64,000 nt of DNA, from positions 10,666,501 through 10,730,500 of the forward strand of contig CM062215.1 in NCBI GenBank assembly GCA_031216445.1, given 5' to 3'. Origin of the DNA: Lateolabrax maculatus. Its lineage: Eukaryota; Chordata; Actinopteri; Acropomatiformes; Lateolabracidae. The notes under the pieces were generated by a model that had not been told where the DNA came from, ran no database searches, and saw nothing but the letters and a program-made list of their open reading frames with translations. A program made the position numbers and the translations under genes. This document shows, piece after piece, positions 1 through 12,729 of this stretch (positions are counted from its first letter, which is position 1; every line of letters begins with the position of its first letter).

Positions 1-70
1 TCCATTTTGGAGTCCCATCGGACGTCGCAGCACTCCGCCTCACTGTCTGATAGATGATCTCCCAGCAGCC
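1..70 (-). CDS. nalf1: NALF1 (FAM155A) exon 3, 5' part, cut by window edge
   Basis: Start of the last coding exon of the NALCN-channel auxiliary factor. On the minus strand a pyrimidine-rich tract ending in CCCAG gives way at position 70 to an open frame. The frame completes the codon split at the end of exon 2 (phase 1: one base from exon 2 plus GG here). It reads GLLGDHLSDSEAECCDVRWD; the ECCDVR core is what is expected right after the FICTG end of exon 2 in this family. The rest of the exon, with the C-terminal hydrophobic segment and the stop, lies beyond the left edge. The residues between FICTG and ECCDV differ from the mammalian version I remember, so paralogue assignment rests on exon 1 and synteny. 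Confidence 0.8.
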
Positions 71-2430
71 CTGGGAAAGAGATGACACGGGAGAAAAAAG
101 AATGACTTTTCCCTGCTGATTTGGTTTCCTGTCAGCTGATACCAATAAAAATAATTTCTGAATGAGCCAATAATTGGTGCTCGTATTCTGTAGCTTTGAT
201 TATCTACAAGTACGGCTTCCAGTTTGCTCCCTGTGGAGCAGAAACGCATTTGAACCTTTAGATCAGGGGACATTAAAGCAACCATTGACAATTACAATTA
301 TGGGATAACAGTAAATTTAGCATAACAGTAGTACTCCAATCAGGGAAATGATTCGGTGAAAAAAAAAATGACATTGTCTCATGTTAAATTTCTGCAGGGA
401 AAGCGTTTTAGGTTCACTTCTTTCAGTAGGAAAGCAGCTCTTTAATGCCCCTTAAAACTTTCAAATTTTACAGGATAGGCTGGAATAATTGCGAATCTTG
501 AAACAGCTGTCAGGTGCCCATATGAGCACTGAAACAGATTGATACAGCAAATTAAATACCTGACAGCCATACTTCATGCTAACAGTGATGTTACAGTTAA
601 AATTAAGTGACGTCAAAAAGCAATCCTACTCCTTAATTTGCAACATTGGGCACAATGGTCCAATACAAAAGCATAATCGTTGAATTTATACTGCCTCATG
701 ATATGTGTATATCATACATGACTTGTTAATTTAGGTCCAGTAAAAGGCTGATAAATAACCAAACTGATTCTGTACAGGTATAATGTAATATTTCAGGAGA
801 AATGTTAAATGGAAGTAGGGCATCTGAACGAAGCCTGAACCAATGTTCCAGTTCAGTTAAAAACAGCATCTGTTAATAACAACAATCTAATCTGCATTGA
901 ATGGTTTAATTGCAGCACAGTGAAGGTTATCTCATCAACATCGACCGCCCTTTTGGACAAGCTTCAGCTCTGTAGACAGATCACTAGACCTCGGTCTGTA
1001 GCTCTGATCACGACTCGGGGGAACCAGACACGGTGACCCTCAGCTGAACTCAAATTAAAGTCCACGACCACACAGAGGGTGACGCATCGCTGCATCAGTT
1101 GATGACTCTGGAAGTCTTAACTTGCCGAGCGCATAAAAAGAGCTGTCGCTGCACAGGGAACACTGGAGTGACTGCTGGGGGAAAACCTCACTTAAGCATG
1201 GGGGCGGGGGAGCAGTTGAAGGATGAGAGCAGATCTAGGATCTGGCGTGAAGCACAAACAGCTTGTTACTGACTCGTTCAACCCCTCACACCCGCAGTTC
1301 ACCTGCACAGGTGTTTTCACTTCTTCTACCTGATTGGACCTCTTGTCAGGACTGCGTGGGCACGTACACACTCTCCCTGACTCCCGTGCTGCTAATCTAT
1401 TAATGGAATAATGATTTTCACAATAGCCATCACACATTAGAAGTGGAATCAGAAATGTCCAAATTCATGGCAAACATTAAATAATGAATATTCCAGCCAC
1501 TTTTCTATTTTAGAATAAAGTGATAAATGAAAGATAAACAAAAGTCCAAACTTGAATATGCCAACTTTATATGATATGATATTCAATTCAGTTTAAAAAA
1601 ACCTTTTGCTTTGATGCAGGCTGAACTGAAGGAGGAAACGACATTAACATTTAATGTACGTCATTCATAAAAATCCATACTCTGTGTTTCTTATGACTGA
1701 TATATTGGTCCTATCAGCTAGTTGACTGTGATGTGAAAAATTAACACCTGAAACAGTGACAGGAATGTATTTGATCCTTTTTTTTCTCTCTCAATGATTC
1801 AGCTTACAAAGAGAGGTTGAAATATAAATATGTAAAAATAGTAACAAATAAAACACGTCTATCAGTCCCTTAGCTGATAACATTTTGGTGGCCTCACATA
1901 ATTCCCAGCACAGATCCACCTAGTATCAACCTGTGCAGAGGCCTCATCAGCCAGAATAACTGAAAACACCAGTGTGGCTGTCTGTTGTGGTGCTCAGCTC
2001 TTCCACATAACTTGTTTGCTGGCTTACGGCCAGCGTCTGGTCCTCGGAGGCAGAGTCCTTGGTGAGTACTACTGTATAAACCGCAGTAAATATTCAGAGA
2101 CAAGCCAAATTCAATTCATCAATGCACTGTTAAAACGTCCTTGTCTGAGCTCGGCTGTGCTCAAACACACCACTAGATGTCATCAGAAAGCCTTCAGAAA
2201 CACCTCTCTGTTTTCCTGGAGGAACACCATCCAGCCAACATGGAGACACACACTGTGGGTGAATTAAGACTGGGCATCCTTTTATAAAGTGCTATTCACC
2301 AACATAAATCAAATTAGTCTGAGGCAGAAGAAAATGCAAGGCCACACTAACACCCGCGCACGCAAACGTGCAGTCCGCACTCATCTGTTGTAAACAGGAA
2401 GTAACGCGGTGACAGTGAGTCGGTATTAAC
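71..2430 (-). other. nalf1: NALF1 intron 2
   Basis: This 2.36-kb intron lies between a good donor (ACAG then GTTAAT) and a good acceptor on the minus strand. It is AT-rich. No coding exon, RNA gene or clear mobile element was recognised in it; the short open frames on both strands have no recognisable content. Confidence 0.75.
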
Positions 2431-2602
2431 CTGTGCAGATGAAGCTGGGGCTGCCGCCGTGGATCAGGTCGTCGTTATCGGGCAGGATGAACGGACAGCT
2501 CTGCTGGACCTCCAGGCAGTACTGGTGGCACGGTACCCTCTTCTGACAGGACTGCTGGGTGGTGGGGAAATACTGGGCGCACAGCCAGGGCTTATAGGCC
2601 GT
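2431..2602 (-). CDS. nalf1: NALF1 (FAM155A) exon 2
   Basis: Middle exon of 172 bp, encoding part of the extracellular cysteine-rich domain that in the NALCN channelosome sits on top of the pore subunit. The minus-strand reading runs from TAYKPWLCAQYF through CPFILPDNDDLIHGG to SFICTG. The motifs YKxWLCxQYF, CxQYCLEVQ and CPFILPDN are hallmarks of the FAM155 family. Seven cysteines are present, as expected for a disulfide-rich fold. The acceptor is a pyrimidine-rich tract ending in CAG at 2605-2603; the donor is G then GT at 2431/2430. The exon enters in phase 0 and leaves in phase 1, which fits exon 1 (ends phase 0) and exon 3 (starts with two bases of a codon). This phase agreement makes the model strong. 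Confidence 0.93.
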
Positions 2603-5233
2603 CTGAGGAGGAGGAAGAGGGAGAAGAGAGGATGACATTAATAGATGCTGGTTCATGATCCACTTGAGGATTGGTGAAAGTTGTCTGGCTCTGCTCGGTC
2701 TTCCTGTTTGGTATACAGCATTTCAGATATTTTCCAGAGGCCAAGGTGAATGTCCTGTTTTGTCTGAACAACAGTTCAAACCTGAAGATATTTTATTCAT
2801 TACTACAGGGAAAAGCACCAAACCCTCATATGATAGGCTGGAACTAAGTGGAACTTAGTGTGGTGAGTTTGATCAGGTATGATAATGCAATTCAACATCA
2901 AGGGGCACCAAATAGCCTCATCAAATTCCAGTTTCTGTCCTCTTTCAAGTTAAATTTGCTGTAGTTCACTGAGAGGCAGACTGTAATACAAAATGCACAG
3001 ACTTATGTGCATAAGGAGACAGATGGTGACATGTAATAGCCAAAGCCTCAGGCTTGGAAAGCTTAGCAAAACAAAATGAACCAAGGGCAAACCACAGTCT
3101 GGATTCATTCTCATTTTTTTGCTATTTCTTCCTGTGCTTTTTACTAGGATTAACACAGGAGAACGGAAATTATAGCAGAAAGCACAGACAATCCATGGCA
3201 CACAGACTGTAATCGGGTTGGTTTAGAAACCCCTCCTGCTGCCAAAAACTCTACCAACCTGGTGGGATGAAAGGTTATCAGAAACTGTCCGACAAACAGC
3301 CTACATGAGTCCATTTGACTTTTGCTACAGGGGCTGGTTTGCTTGGAAATGAACAGTGTGACACTAAATAATGTTTTTAAAAAGGGCTACGAGCAGATAA
3401 AGAGCAACTGCCCCAACTTTGGATCAGACAAAAGGCAGTGAACACTTTATGTGCCAGAAGAATATGTGACCCCTTTTAGTTTCCAGGGTGTCTATGCTGA
3501 ATAAACAGAGCCTGAATGAAACCAATACTGATATCAACATTTGACAGTTAAAATAATTAGTCTACGATGTTCTTTTTTTAAACGATGAACACATTACGTA
3601 TCCGAAAATGTCTAATAAGGATCCCCTCCATTTGGTTATTAAAAATGATGACACATATGTACTGGAAAATTTTACAGCAACTGTAACTAAAATACAGTAA
3701 CTACATTTAAAGCTTCACTCAAAATGAAATTATTATAAATAACTACAATTAACACAAATACAACAATAATGCACTTATGCACAAATTGATTAAACTGATT
3801 GTCAACAGATTCAACTCAAACACACCTTTGTATTGTTGTTCTGAAGTTTGTGGTTACCTACTGGTCGACATATATGCAGATATAATCAGTATATAGGCTA
3901 GTGGCTGCTCGTGTCGTAAATCAGTCAAACTCTTGAAAATGTTTGGGTTTGGAAACTCTCATCTGTTACCGCAGATGGCACATGGTCTGTGCCACGTCAG
4001 CGAGGCTAAGGTAAGTCAACACATGTCATTCTGTGTCACCAACCGGAGGCCAGTCATGTGCACAGCGGCGCAGAGCCTCAACATGTGCAACCCACACAAG
4101 GTTACTCTTTTGTCAACACCAGCAACTTGGACTGCTTACGTCGCAGCGGCGCTCGTCAGTCGACTGTGTCTCCTCTAAGCGCGCGCGGCGACACGGTATG
4201 TCACACATTGTCCTGCAGAAGACGTGCGAGGGAAAGGTCTGTTAAATAAAAGGAAGAAATGTGCCGCTGTTAAGGAAGGTGTAAGGAGAGTCATTTGACT
4301 ACCTGACACATTCAAGCGATTGGGGAACAGCAGCCGTTTCCGAGTCATGAATCACAGACAAAACAAACCATTAGCTGCAATCAGGTAATTACCGAGAAGG
4401 AGAATAATAAAATGTTCAGCGTTAAGAACTGAACACACACAAAAGCAATATTAAGTAGCTATTTCTTTATAAAAAAACATATTCCCGACTAAACAAGCAA
4501 CAAGTTATTAAGAGTTTAACACTCAAGCTTCATCTGGTTTGATGAGATTTGACTTAAAGTGATCAAACAATCCACTAACTAAAGCCTGATTGGTGCACTG
4601 AAATACGTGACATCGCCTTCTTCCAGCTGAGCCCCGCCCCCTTCAAACCAGTGCGAAACGACAGAAAAACCCAAAAACGTTGTGTACACGATGAATGGGA
4701 AAAAAGGTTTTTAGGGGCTTTAAAGTCAAAATATGGGAAATTAGGATAGAAATACACTTTTTGTCCTGCGGTTTCCAACAGTTTTGTCACAGAATTATTC
4801 TGTTTGTTGCTGAAGTTTAGCATTTCCCCGGTAGAGAGACGTCACAGTAGAGGACACAACGCACACACAGTTAATTATCCCCCGTGTTCTTTAATCACAG
4901 AGGAACATCTATGGCTTGGAGGGGGAGAGGGGGTGGTTAACTGTCATTGTGGTTTTAAAGTGTCATGGATGTTTGGTTAAATTACACCCTGGACCTCCAC
5001 AAGCCTAAAAAGGTAAATCTGCCCCTCCTCCACCCTCCCCTGCGTTTTTAAATGCTGAGAAGTCACATGGGGGTCTGATTTGTTTCCTGTTTAGAGCGAC
5101 ATACAGAGATAACAAACACTGCACAGGCAATTATAATAATTATAATAATCTGATTATGGTGATGAGAAAGATAATGATGAGAACAGTGTGGACCCAGATC
5201 AAATATATTCCAGACACGTATGACTTCATGTTG

Positions 5234-5258
5234 GTACAGTATATGGAATATACTGTAC
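5234..5258. repeat. Perfect short palindrome (11-bp arms, 3-nt spacer)
   Basis: The left arm GTACAGTATAT is followed by GGA and then its exact reverse complement. It is an AT-rich intronic inverted repeat. No function can be assigned; arms this short and AT-rich can arise by chance or from mobile-element decay. Confidence 0.6.
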
Positions 5259-7167
5259 TGTAGGGGTTAAACCCTCGTACCTGTTTGCCAGGATCATCCT
5301 TCAAAAAAAAGGTCAACACTCTGTGGTTTTTAGTGCCTTGATGGGAGATCTGTCTCTATTTTAATCCAGGCTGTGCTCGTGGTGCAGGTTAAAAGCTGCT
5401 TTTCTGTCATAATAAAGATGTTCATTCAGGGCTGTAGTGGCAACACACCTCTTTGTATGTTAGAGGGTAATTTGGGTAAATCACAGCCACAGTTTAATTC
5501 CCATGATCCTCTGCTTTTGGCAGCGGTGCTCTCGCTGTGGAGGGGCTCTACGGCTGAATGCGTGGAGGGGAAAGTGGCTCAAGGCCAAGATACAAATCCC
5601 TCAGATCACTGATTACATGTGTGTTTTTAAGAGTTTGTGGTACTCTGACGGAGTCGGAGGTGTTAAATCCACGACTGAGGGTTTTCAGCGTGGCGGCTCC
5701 CTGTCTGCGCAAATGGCTGCTGTTTAATTTGCGATGATTTAGCATAAACTCTTGCCAGCGGTGAGATAATCCGTCTAGGGATGCTGCTGCTATCAAAAGA
5801 GAACCAAAACAATACGATTGCAGTCAGACAGGAAATCTGGGTCCTCCTGAAGATGTATGCTGGCAGTTGCCAAGGTAACGGCTTTTTCTGCTTTTCATTA
5901 GAGCTCAATGGGTACTGCCCCACTCTCTGTTGGTTTTCTGTTTGTGTGCACATGTTTAAGCGTGCATCCAGGTCTGTGTGTGTGTGTGTGTAAATGTGTG
6001 CGTGTGCTCAGCGTGAAAAGGGAAGCGTATGAGAGCAAATTGAGTTAGTCAGGAAGCAGGCCTGGAGTCTGATTTGATCAGTCTAATGTGTGATCAGTGT
6101 GAATGGGAACCTGGCACTCAAAAAGCCTCTGTCGCCATGCAGCGTAGTCTGCTTCAAACAATGTACCGAAGCCCAGGGACACAGACAGGACAGACACCAA
6201 GCTGGCAACTGTTTCCACCAGGGCATTTGTACACATAGAGTCCCCCCCCCACCACCTCCCCACTTCAGGTGTTACACCGCCCAAATAAAAATTTCCAAGA
6301 TGTAATCAAGGAGAAGGTGGTCCTTACCTTTTAGACATCTACATAAATGAAGAGATGTCAAATAAGCCAATAAGACATCTTCCGCCAGTGCTTGCATGCA
6401 AATCTCTTGAAGCCTAAAAATAACATTCAAAAATTAAGATTCAAACGCTGACGCTTTGGCAGATAAGTGTCAGCAGCGCTGGCATCTGAATTTCACCACA
6501 GTGATTACTATTATATAAGAAGCAGACTGTAGAACAAGCCATGGGCTGCATCTCGTGTTCTGTAGGATGCAGCCCTCGTGCTCCAGGGCCAGCTGCTGCA
6601 CCAGGCACAACATACTGGTCAGAACTTTATTTAAAAGGGTCAAGTGCAGTATGTATTACTTTTTCTTTTCTATTTTGTTAATTAAATTCAAACCTTGACA
6701 TCTTTTTTTCCCAGAAACAGTCCAACATTAACTAGGGCAGAGGCATCGAGGTGTTGTTAAAGTCAAACTGAAAAATGAATTCTCCTGATTTTTTGTGTAA
6801 GGAAATATAAACTATACAGATAACTGCAGCCAAGGGATAGAGAAGGCTAAAAACATTTTTGGCGTTGCGCTACTGACTGCAGCACATCTTAGCCCTATGC
6901 AGCGTTAATACAAGGCTTTCTTTCTTCTATCACCTCGTATGTTACGTCATAATTCAAATCACAACACGGAGTAACTTAGGGAGTGTTTGAACCACAGACG
7001 GGACTAAGAAACGGCTACGTCGGCTTACATCCAACAACACCATATTACACCAAATGAATGACCAGTACAAACATCATCAGTCAGAATCACAAATCCACGT
7101 CCCCTGGAGAACACCATCACTGCAAACAATCCAGCACAATTTCAATTTCTTCTATTTTGGTGAATAC

Positions 7168-7202
7168 AAATTTAATTTAATTTAATTTAATTTAATTTAA
7201 AA
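7168..7202. repeat. Pentanucleotide microsatellite (TTTAA)n
   Basis: About six to seven uninterrupted copies of a TTTAA unit in NALF1 intron 1. A simple tandem repeat, probably length-variable between individuals. Confidence 0.9.
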
Positions 7203-7397
7203 CTACACAGAACAGACACCAAGGCTATATATGCTGATTACTTAGCAAAACTGAACCATGTGGATTTGATGCCTCAGGGAAGTGGGGTGGGCTCTGTCTG
7301 TGTGCTCTGATGTAGCATCGATCAATCTGAGAGCGAAAAACATTCTGAAGTCGAACAGTGGAGGCGACAACAGGCAACAACGGTGTCTCTCAACAGG

Positions 7398-7400
<3 letters not shown>

Positions 7401-7452
<52 letters not shown>
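7401..7452. repeat. (TG)26 microsatellite followed by poly-G
   Basis: Fifty-two bases of perfect TG repeat followed by about ten G. It produces open frames of Val-Cys and Thr-His repeats on the two strands, which are not genes. It is one of the longest dinucleotide arrays in the window and probably highly polymorphic. Confidence 0.95.
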
Positions 7453-7454
<2 letters not shown>

Positions 7455-8654
7455 GGGGGGGGTCACTCTTTCATAATGTACTGATGTTGCAACCAGTAGG
7501 AAGCGATCTGCACTACATGTAAAAGGATGAGAATTACTGAGCTATTTTGGTGCTCGATGCAATACAAATTAGCAACTGCAGAGAGAGCGATGTCCCGTTT
7601 ATGATGTAATGAGGTGACCCTTGTTCGATACTACAAAGATCTTCTCTCTGCTTGGCTTCAGGGGGATCCACAGCTCAGCTCAGAAGGATAACACCCCCTC
7701 CCCCCTCCCCCCCGTGACATCTGTGTTGCGAAAGCGGGTCATTTTTGGTCATTCCACCAGCATCCAGCAGTTCACAGGCAGCAGCCCGTCTCGGGCTGAC
7801 AGCTCCTGTAAATCTGACATGCAAAGCAGCTCTTCCTCCATTCTGCCTCGCCGTGGCGCAGGGCTTTCCCCTCACCATTCCCATTCACACGCCTGTCATC
7901 TGACACAGAGAGGGCCGTGGGAGAGCTTGTCTGCAGACAAGAGGAACAACTGAGTGACAGAGGGTTCATTCAGTAGCAAAATGACCACCACCAAGAGGAA
8001 ATGTCCCACTAAAGTCACCTGAGCTCCTAATCTCCTAAACAGCAGCTTCAACAAACACTTATTTAAATATGTTTTCATCTGTTTTCTTCAATTAAGGCTG
8101 ATTGCTGGACGGACAATTGTATTTGTATTGTATTTAATTTGTATTATTGCGTGATATTTTTCTTCATCGAAAGATAATGATGTATTTCAAAGTCACAGGA
8201 GGGTTTTACCTTCTAATTTAAATGTTTTGGCTTTTTTCAGTGAATTTTCCATCCTGACATGAATTACATATAGCACAAAAAAACAAATTAATAAATAAAT
8301 ACTTGCATGTTTGCCATGAACGTGAATATTGGTAGTGGCCTTAAAACCTACATTCATTGATTTGTTTGGCCTCTTAGCCACAAGCAGCAAACACAGCACT
8401 GACTTACAATCACCTCATAAAGCTTTTATGGTTAATACGTTGGCAAACATTTGCATATTTACACTTGCAGCATACCCAGAGCGATATTAACATTCAGCTG
8501 GAGTCGTGTTCCTGGCCACCTGACGAATGCAAGTCCAATATTCACTCCTTTTAGCTCTGTTTGGACTCTTTACCATCTAAATGTTCCTCTATGTTCACCG
8601 CTATGTAAATCAGCACATGGCGTCTCTTTGTTTATCCGTAAAAATCCGAAGTGC

Positions 8655-8820
8655 AGATCCAGGCTAGCTGTTTCCCCCTGTTTCCAGTCTTTGTGCTAAG
8701 CTAGGCTAACCGCCTTCCGCCACCACCATGAGAGTGGCATCGATCTTCTCGTCTAGTTCTTGTCAACAAAGAGGAAGTGTATTTCCCAAAATGTCAAACA
8801 ATATTTTTAAGAAGCTCTTC
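8655..8820 (+). repeat. Interspersed repeat, family C copy 1
   Basis: The segment runs from CTGTTTCCAGTCTTTGTGCT through GCTAAGCTAGGCTAACCG, a region with GAGAGTGGCATCGATCTTCT, to GTATTTCCCAAAATGTCAAA. The same ordered blocks recur at 10.44-10.61 kb, inverted at 13.80-13.98 kb, and in part at 48.56-48.64 kb. From memory this is a very common interspersed repeat of percomorph fish; I cannot place it in a named superfamily without a repeat library. Confidence 0.85.
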
Positions 8821-10436
8821 AGTTGAACCCTATGTCGATCGTTTCTGAAGAATAGTAATCTATAATAATCTTTTGGGGCATGCAACTCTTCAAATGTTTA
8901 TCATCCCTGAACTGTACTTCCCAAATCAAGCGCCAAGTGAACTGTACTCTTGTTGCTTTGAGCTCCGGGGTATGTCAACTTTAAGCCAACATGCCACTAA
9001 GTATCAGCACTCTCTTTCTTCCCAGCAGGACGGTGTTGTCACACACACACACACACACACAGCAGCTATAAAGTGGAATGACAGAGACGGCTATAAAAAG
9101 CATATGAGTCAGCTGCAGAGTGAGATCCCAGTTAGAAACTGAATGACACAGATCATTACCACTCACACAAATCACGGCGGCGGTGGAACAGGAAGCAGCT
9201 CTCACACTACCTGGGCTATTTTCAGCAGCTTTTCTTCATTTGATGGGAGGTATTTTTTTAGCACCATAATGTACTGAGTGTGCAAAATATAAAAAAACCC
9301 ATTCTTGATACTTAAAAACCTTCAATTGAGGATGTTTTTGAGGTGGAAATCAAGATGGGGTCACCTGCTCTGTTTCATGAGACTAGGTGGTCCAAAAAGT
9401 GAAAGAGCATGTTCTTATACAACACACATAAGATCAAAGAAACAGTCAATCCTGACAAAATGTTGTTGACAGGGCTTTGATGCACTCACAACTCAAATCC
9501 CAGTGGTTCCCTCGGGTCACTGACGCAACCCTTCGGATAATCCAGCAGGACAAGGGATGCGTACTGGTGTCTGTCTTCCTGCATTGATGTCCGTAGTTAT
9601 CACATCCCATTCCCTGGTGATGTAACGTATCCAGGCGCTGTATGTGTGCTTCTGGAAAATGACACTCTGAGGCAGAGCGTTCTCATCAAATTACATGGTT
9701 TGCAATTTCAGTGCAACCTTTGTTTGTACGTTCACTGTGTCATCTGCTGCCAACGAGTGCTCTCTTGAAAAACGAGGGTCAAAGTGGGACTGTGATGGAG
9801 GACTACAAATTTGACTGAGCTTAAAAATGGTTTCTCATGTCTGTTTCTTTTCAGAATAGCCTTCCGGCAAGCAATGGCCTGAGGGTTAAAAACTGGAAGG
9901 GGAACTCAGTCCAAGTGTTAGTTCTCATGAATGACACCTCTGACACGGGCTGACAGTAGATCAGACGGCATATGAGGATTTCTTAGTGAGATGCAGGCAC
10001 AATAAGAGTCTGGAAAGAATCAACATAAATATGTAGCAATTCACAAATCTATTTAAAAGGTTCAATGTTATCGGGGATGGGGTTTTTTTTCTCAATTGCA
10101 AATTGTTAATAATTTGAGATTATGAAAACAGGCCAAACAGCATATTTGAAGTTATAATCCTTAGGATATTCATAAAATCAAGCTCCATTTTTGATACTAT
10201 TTATGGTCTGCATTTTTTCTGCAATAGCCATTCATGTATTTATATTCTACAATTACTTCTCTATATATACGTTTTCATTGTTAGTGGCGGGGTCCACCAC
10301 CATATGGAGATAAAACGGTCTCAAAAGTGGTGACAACTGATGATCCGTCAATAATATTCACAAATGTTTTTATTTTAAAACAATTATTTGAGACTATTTT
10401 CTCTTCATAACTCTTCATCTGGATCCAGATCTTACT

Positions 10437-10612
10437 CGGAGAGGACCAGACCTGTTTCTAGTCTTTGTGATAAACTAAGATAACTAGCTTCTGGTTGCAG
10501 CTTCATATCTAGCGTACAGACATGAGAGAGGTATCAATCTTCTCTTCTAACTCTCGGGAAGAAAGCAAATACGTGTATTTCCCAAAATGTCTACTACTAT
10601 TTTTTTTAAAAT
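10437..10612 (+). repeat. Interspersed repeat, family C copy 2
   Basis: Shares the order GTTTCTAGTCTTTGTGAT, then CTTCATATCTAGCGTACAGA, then GAGAGAGGTATCAATCTTCT, then GTATTTCCCAAAATGTCT with copy 1. It keeps the middle block with GTACAGACATGAGAG, which copy 1 has lost. Same orientation as copy 1, divergent by substitutions. Confidence 0.85.
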
Positions 10613-11260
10613 TCAAATTAGTTTGAACAGGCTTTTGAAACAATGGGATTACACACATTACTCTGAGATTATTGTTGTTGTTTTGTTGTTTCTCAGGCCA
10701 TATTACTTGTAGCAGTGATGGATTTTACTAATACTACTAAGAGAAGCAGTGTGTTACAGAAGATGCGATATGTATAACATAGTATACCAACCATGTAACC
10801 TCTTCAACAAGACTGTTCAACAACATAAACATAAATAAAGCCTCTTTTTTTTTTTTTTTTTTAAAAACATATTTAGATTTTTTCTTTCATAAACTGGGAA
10901 GGTATCTGTGATTTAACTAAATAGAAAGCACTTATTTTTCACAAGCTCCTAAATAATTGATCTTTTGTTTTCTGAGAGGTGGTTATGAAACACATGCTCC
11001 CCTGGCTGCACAATACATAAGCCCAGTGTCTTTGCAACACTAAAATACAGTATTTCTTCAAGTCAACATTTTGTGTTAAATCTCAGGTTTATAATGCTAA
11101 TCAGAACTCCTTTATTTGTGCAAATTGCTATAAATAAATGTTCATAGTGCAGACAGAAACACAAAAACACTGACAAGAGCCATGTCAATTTCCTAGAAGC
11201 AAACACGTCAGAGAGAACAATGTGTAAAGGTGAAAACAGTAAACAGAGGCCTTGATTAGT

Positions 11261-11395
11261 GATCCATTACTTGATCCATCAATCGTATTGACAGGCTTCC
11301 AGAGCTTGTACTGCTGTTACACTATGTTTTAGTCTTTTTAATAGCCCCTTGTGGCCACAGTGGCTGCTGTTCAGTTAAAGTTGAACAGGTTTTTT
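11261..11395 (+). repeat. Repeat fragment related to 11.79 kb and to the LIG4 intron repeat
   Basis: The block with GATCCATCAATCGTATTGAC and AGGCTTCCAG recurs about 530 bases downstream (11788-11821). The following block GTGGCCACAGTGGCTGCTGT resembles part of the long repeat in the LIG4 intron (30.05 kb, GTCACAGTGACTGCTGTTC). Both are therefore likely fragments of interspersed elements. Confidence 0.55.
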
Positions 11396-11787
11396 TTAAA
11401 GGAAGTACTTTCATCTGAACAAACTGAAATTTAAAATGTTGCATTTAAAATAAATGTTTTAAATCAAATAGGCAGAAAAGCTGTCATTTAATGAATTACT
11501 GTACAATACCATAGTATCGATGTGTACTATAATTCCCTCGGTACCGTGATTCTTTAATACTGTGTTACAATTCTATCGTATGACCTTTTTTATTTGAGAA
11601 GTTAAAACTGTTTTAGCTACATATACAAATAAATATTCAAATATTTTATATCATTTCTTTTGTCTTCAGAGTTGTATGTGTTATACAGCTTCATTCATTA
11701 AATTTTGGTTTGTAATTAAAACGTTGAAAACCAAACTAACACCAGATCCACACACATGAACACCATACATTCTTATCTTGAGATAAT

Positions 11788-11821
11788 TAGTGATTCATCA
11801 ATGGTATTGACAGGCTTCTGG
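11788..11821 (+). repeat. Second copy of the ATTGACAGGCTTC block
   Basis: TTCATCAATGGTATTGACAG followed by GCTTCTGG matches the block at 11.28 kb with few differences. Either a local duplication or two insertions of one family. The AT-rich sequence between the two copies is not duplicated. Confidence 0.5.
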
Positions 11822-12729
11822 AAACCCTGAACCTTTTAACTGGAAATGCCCTGTAGAGCGCACGGCATTGTGGGACGTCGGAGCATGGGGTCTGACTGAC
11901 CGACTGGATCCGCCTATCAGGACACGGAGACAAAGACAGCATCCTATTCCCTGAACCGTGTTTTGTAGATCAGTTCGGAGAAAACGTGGTCATGAATGTG
12001 TATGGCAGGATTTGTTGTCAGCCTGGTTTAACAAGCAGGCGCAGCAATGAATCGGATAGATTACAAAACAGGTAGATCTAAGAATTGGCTTTCCATCAGC
12101 TGTGGGAAACCAATTTAGAGTAGATGCGAGGTTGTTTCCCAGGTTTGGTTTCATTTTGAGTAGATTAAGCGTCGGTCTGGTTGCAGGATCCCTGTTGGCT
12201 CTGTTCCAGCTCTGCAGCTCTCTCCTCCAAAGGTTTAAAGAATTCATTTTCAGCTGGATCAGAGCTCTGGGAAGCTGCTGAATAGGTCAGGTTCTCTATC
12301 GATGCAGAGCCTGCGGACTGCAGGAGGCCTGACCTAAGCCCTGGACATATTGACCAAACACCCCCCGCCACCAAGATGTCGCTCCACGATAAACACAGCC
12401 GGATAAATGCTGAGTGGGGGGGGCTTTGGCACACAAGAACCAAAACAAACTGCACTGAGCTCAACTGTACTGTTGAAGTTACACAATTTTTCGAAGTGAG
12501 CAATACTATTAGCTGCACCCATTCATTCCAATCTCACTTATTTGACTTCATCGCCAGCTTATACTTAGATAAACCTAAATTCCACACATCACAGTGAGGT
12601 AGCACCAAACTGATGCGATGAAAATACGGTGCAGAAGTACACATGAATGCCTTTCTGATTGATTTGTGTTTGCACTGGTGTGTTAACCTCATCTGGTCTT
12701 CTCAGATTTACGAGGTTCAGTGGTGGCGG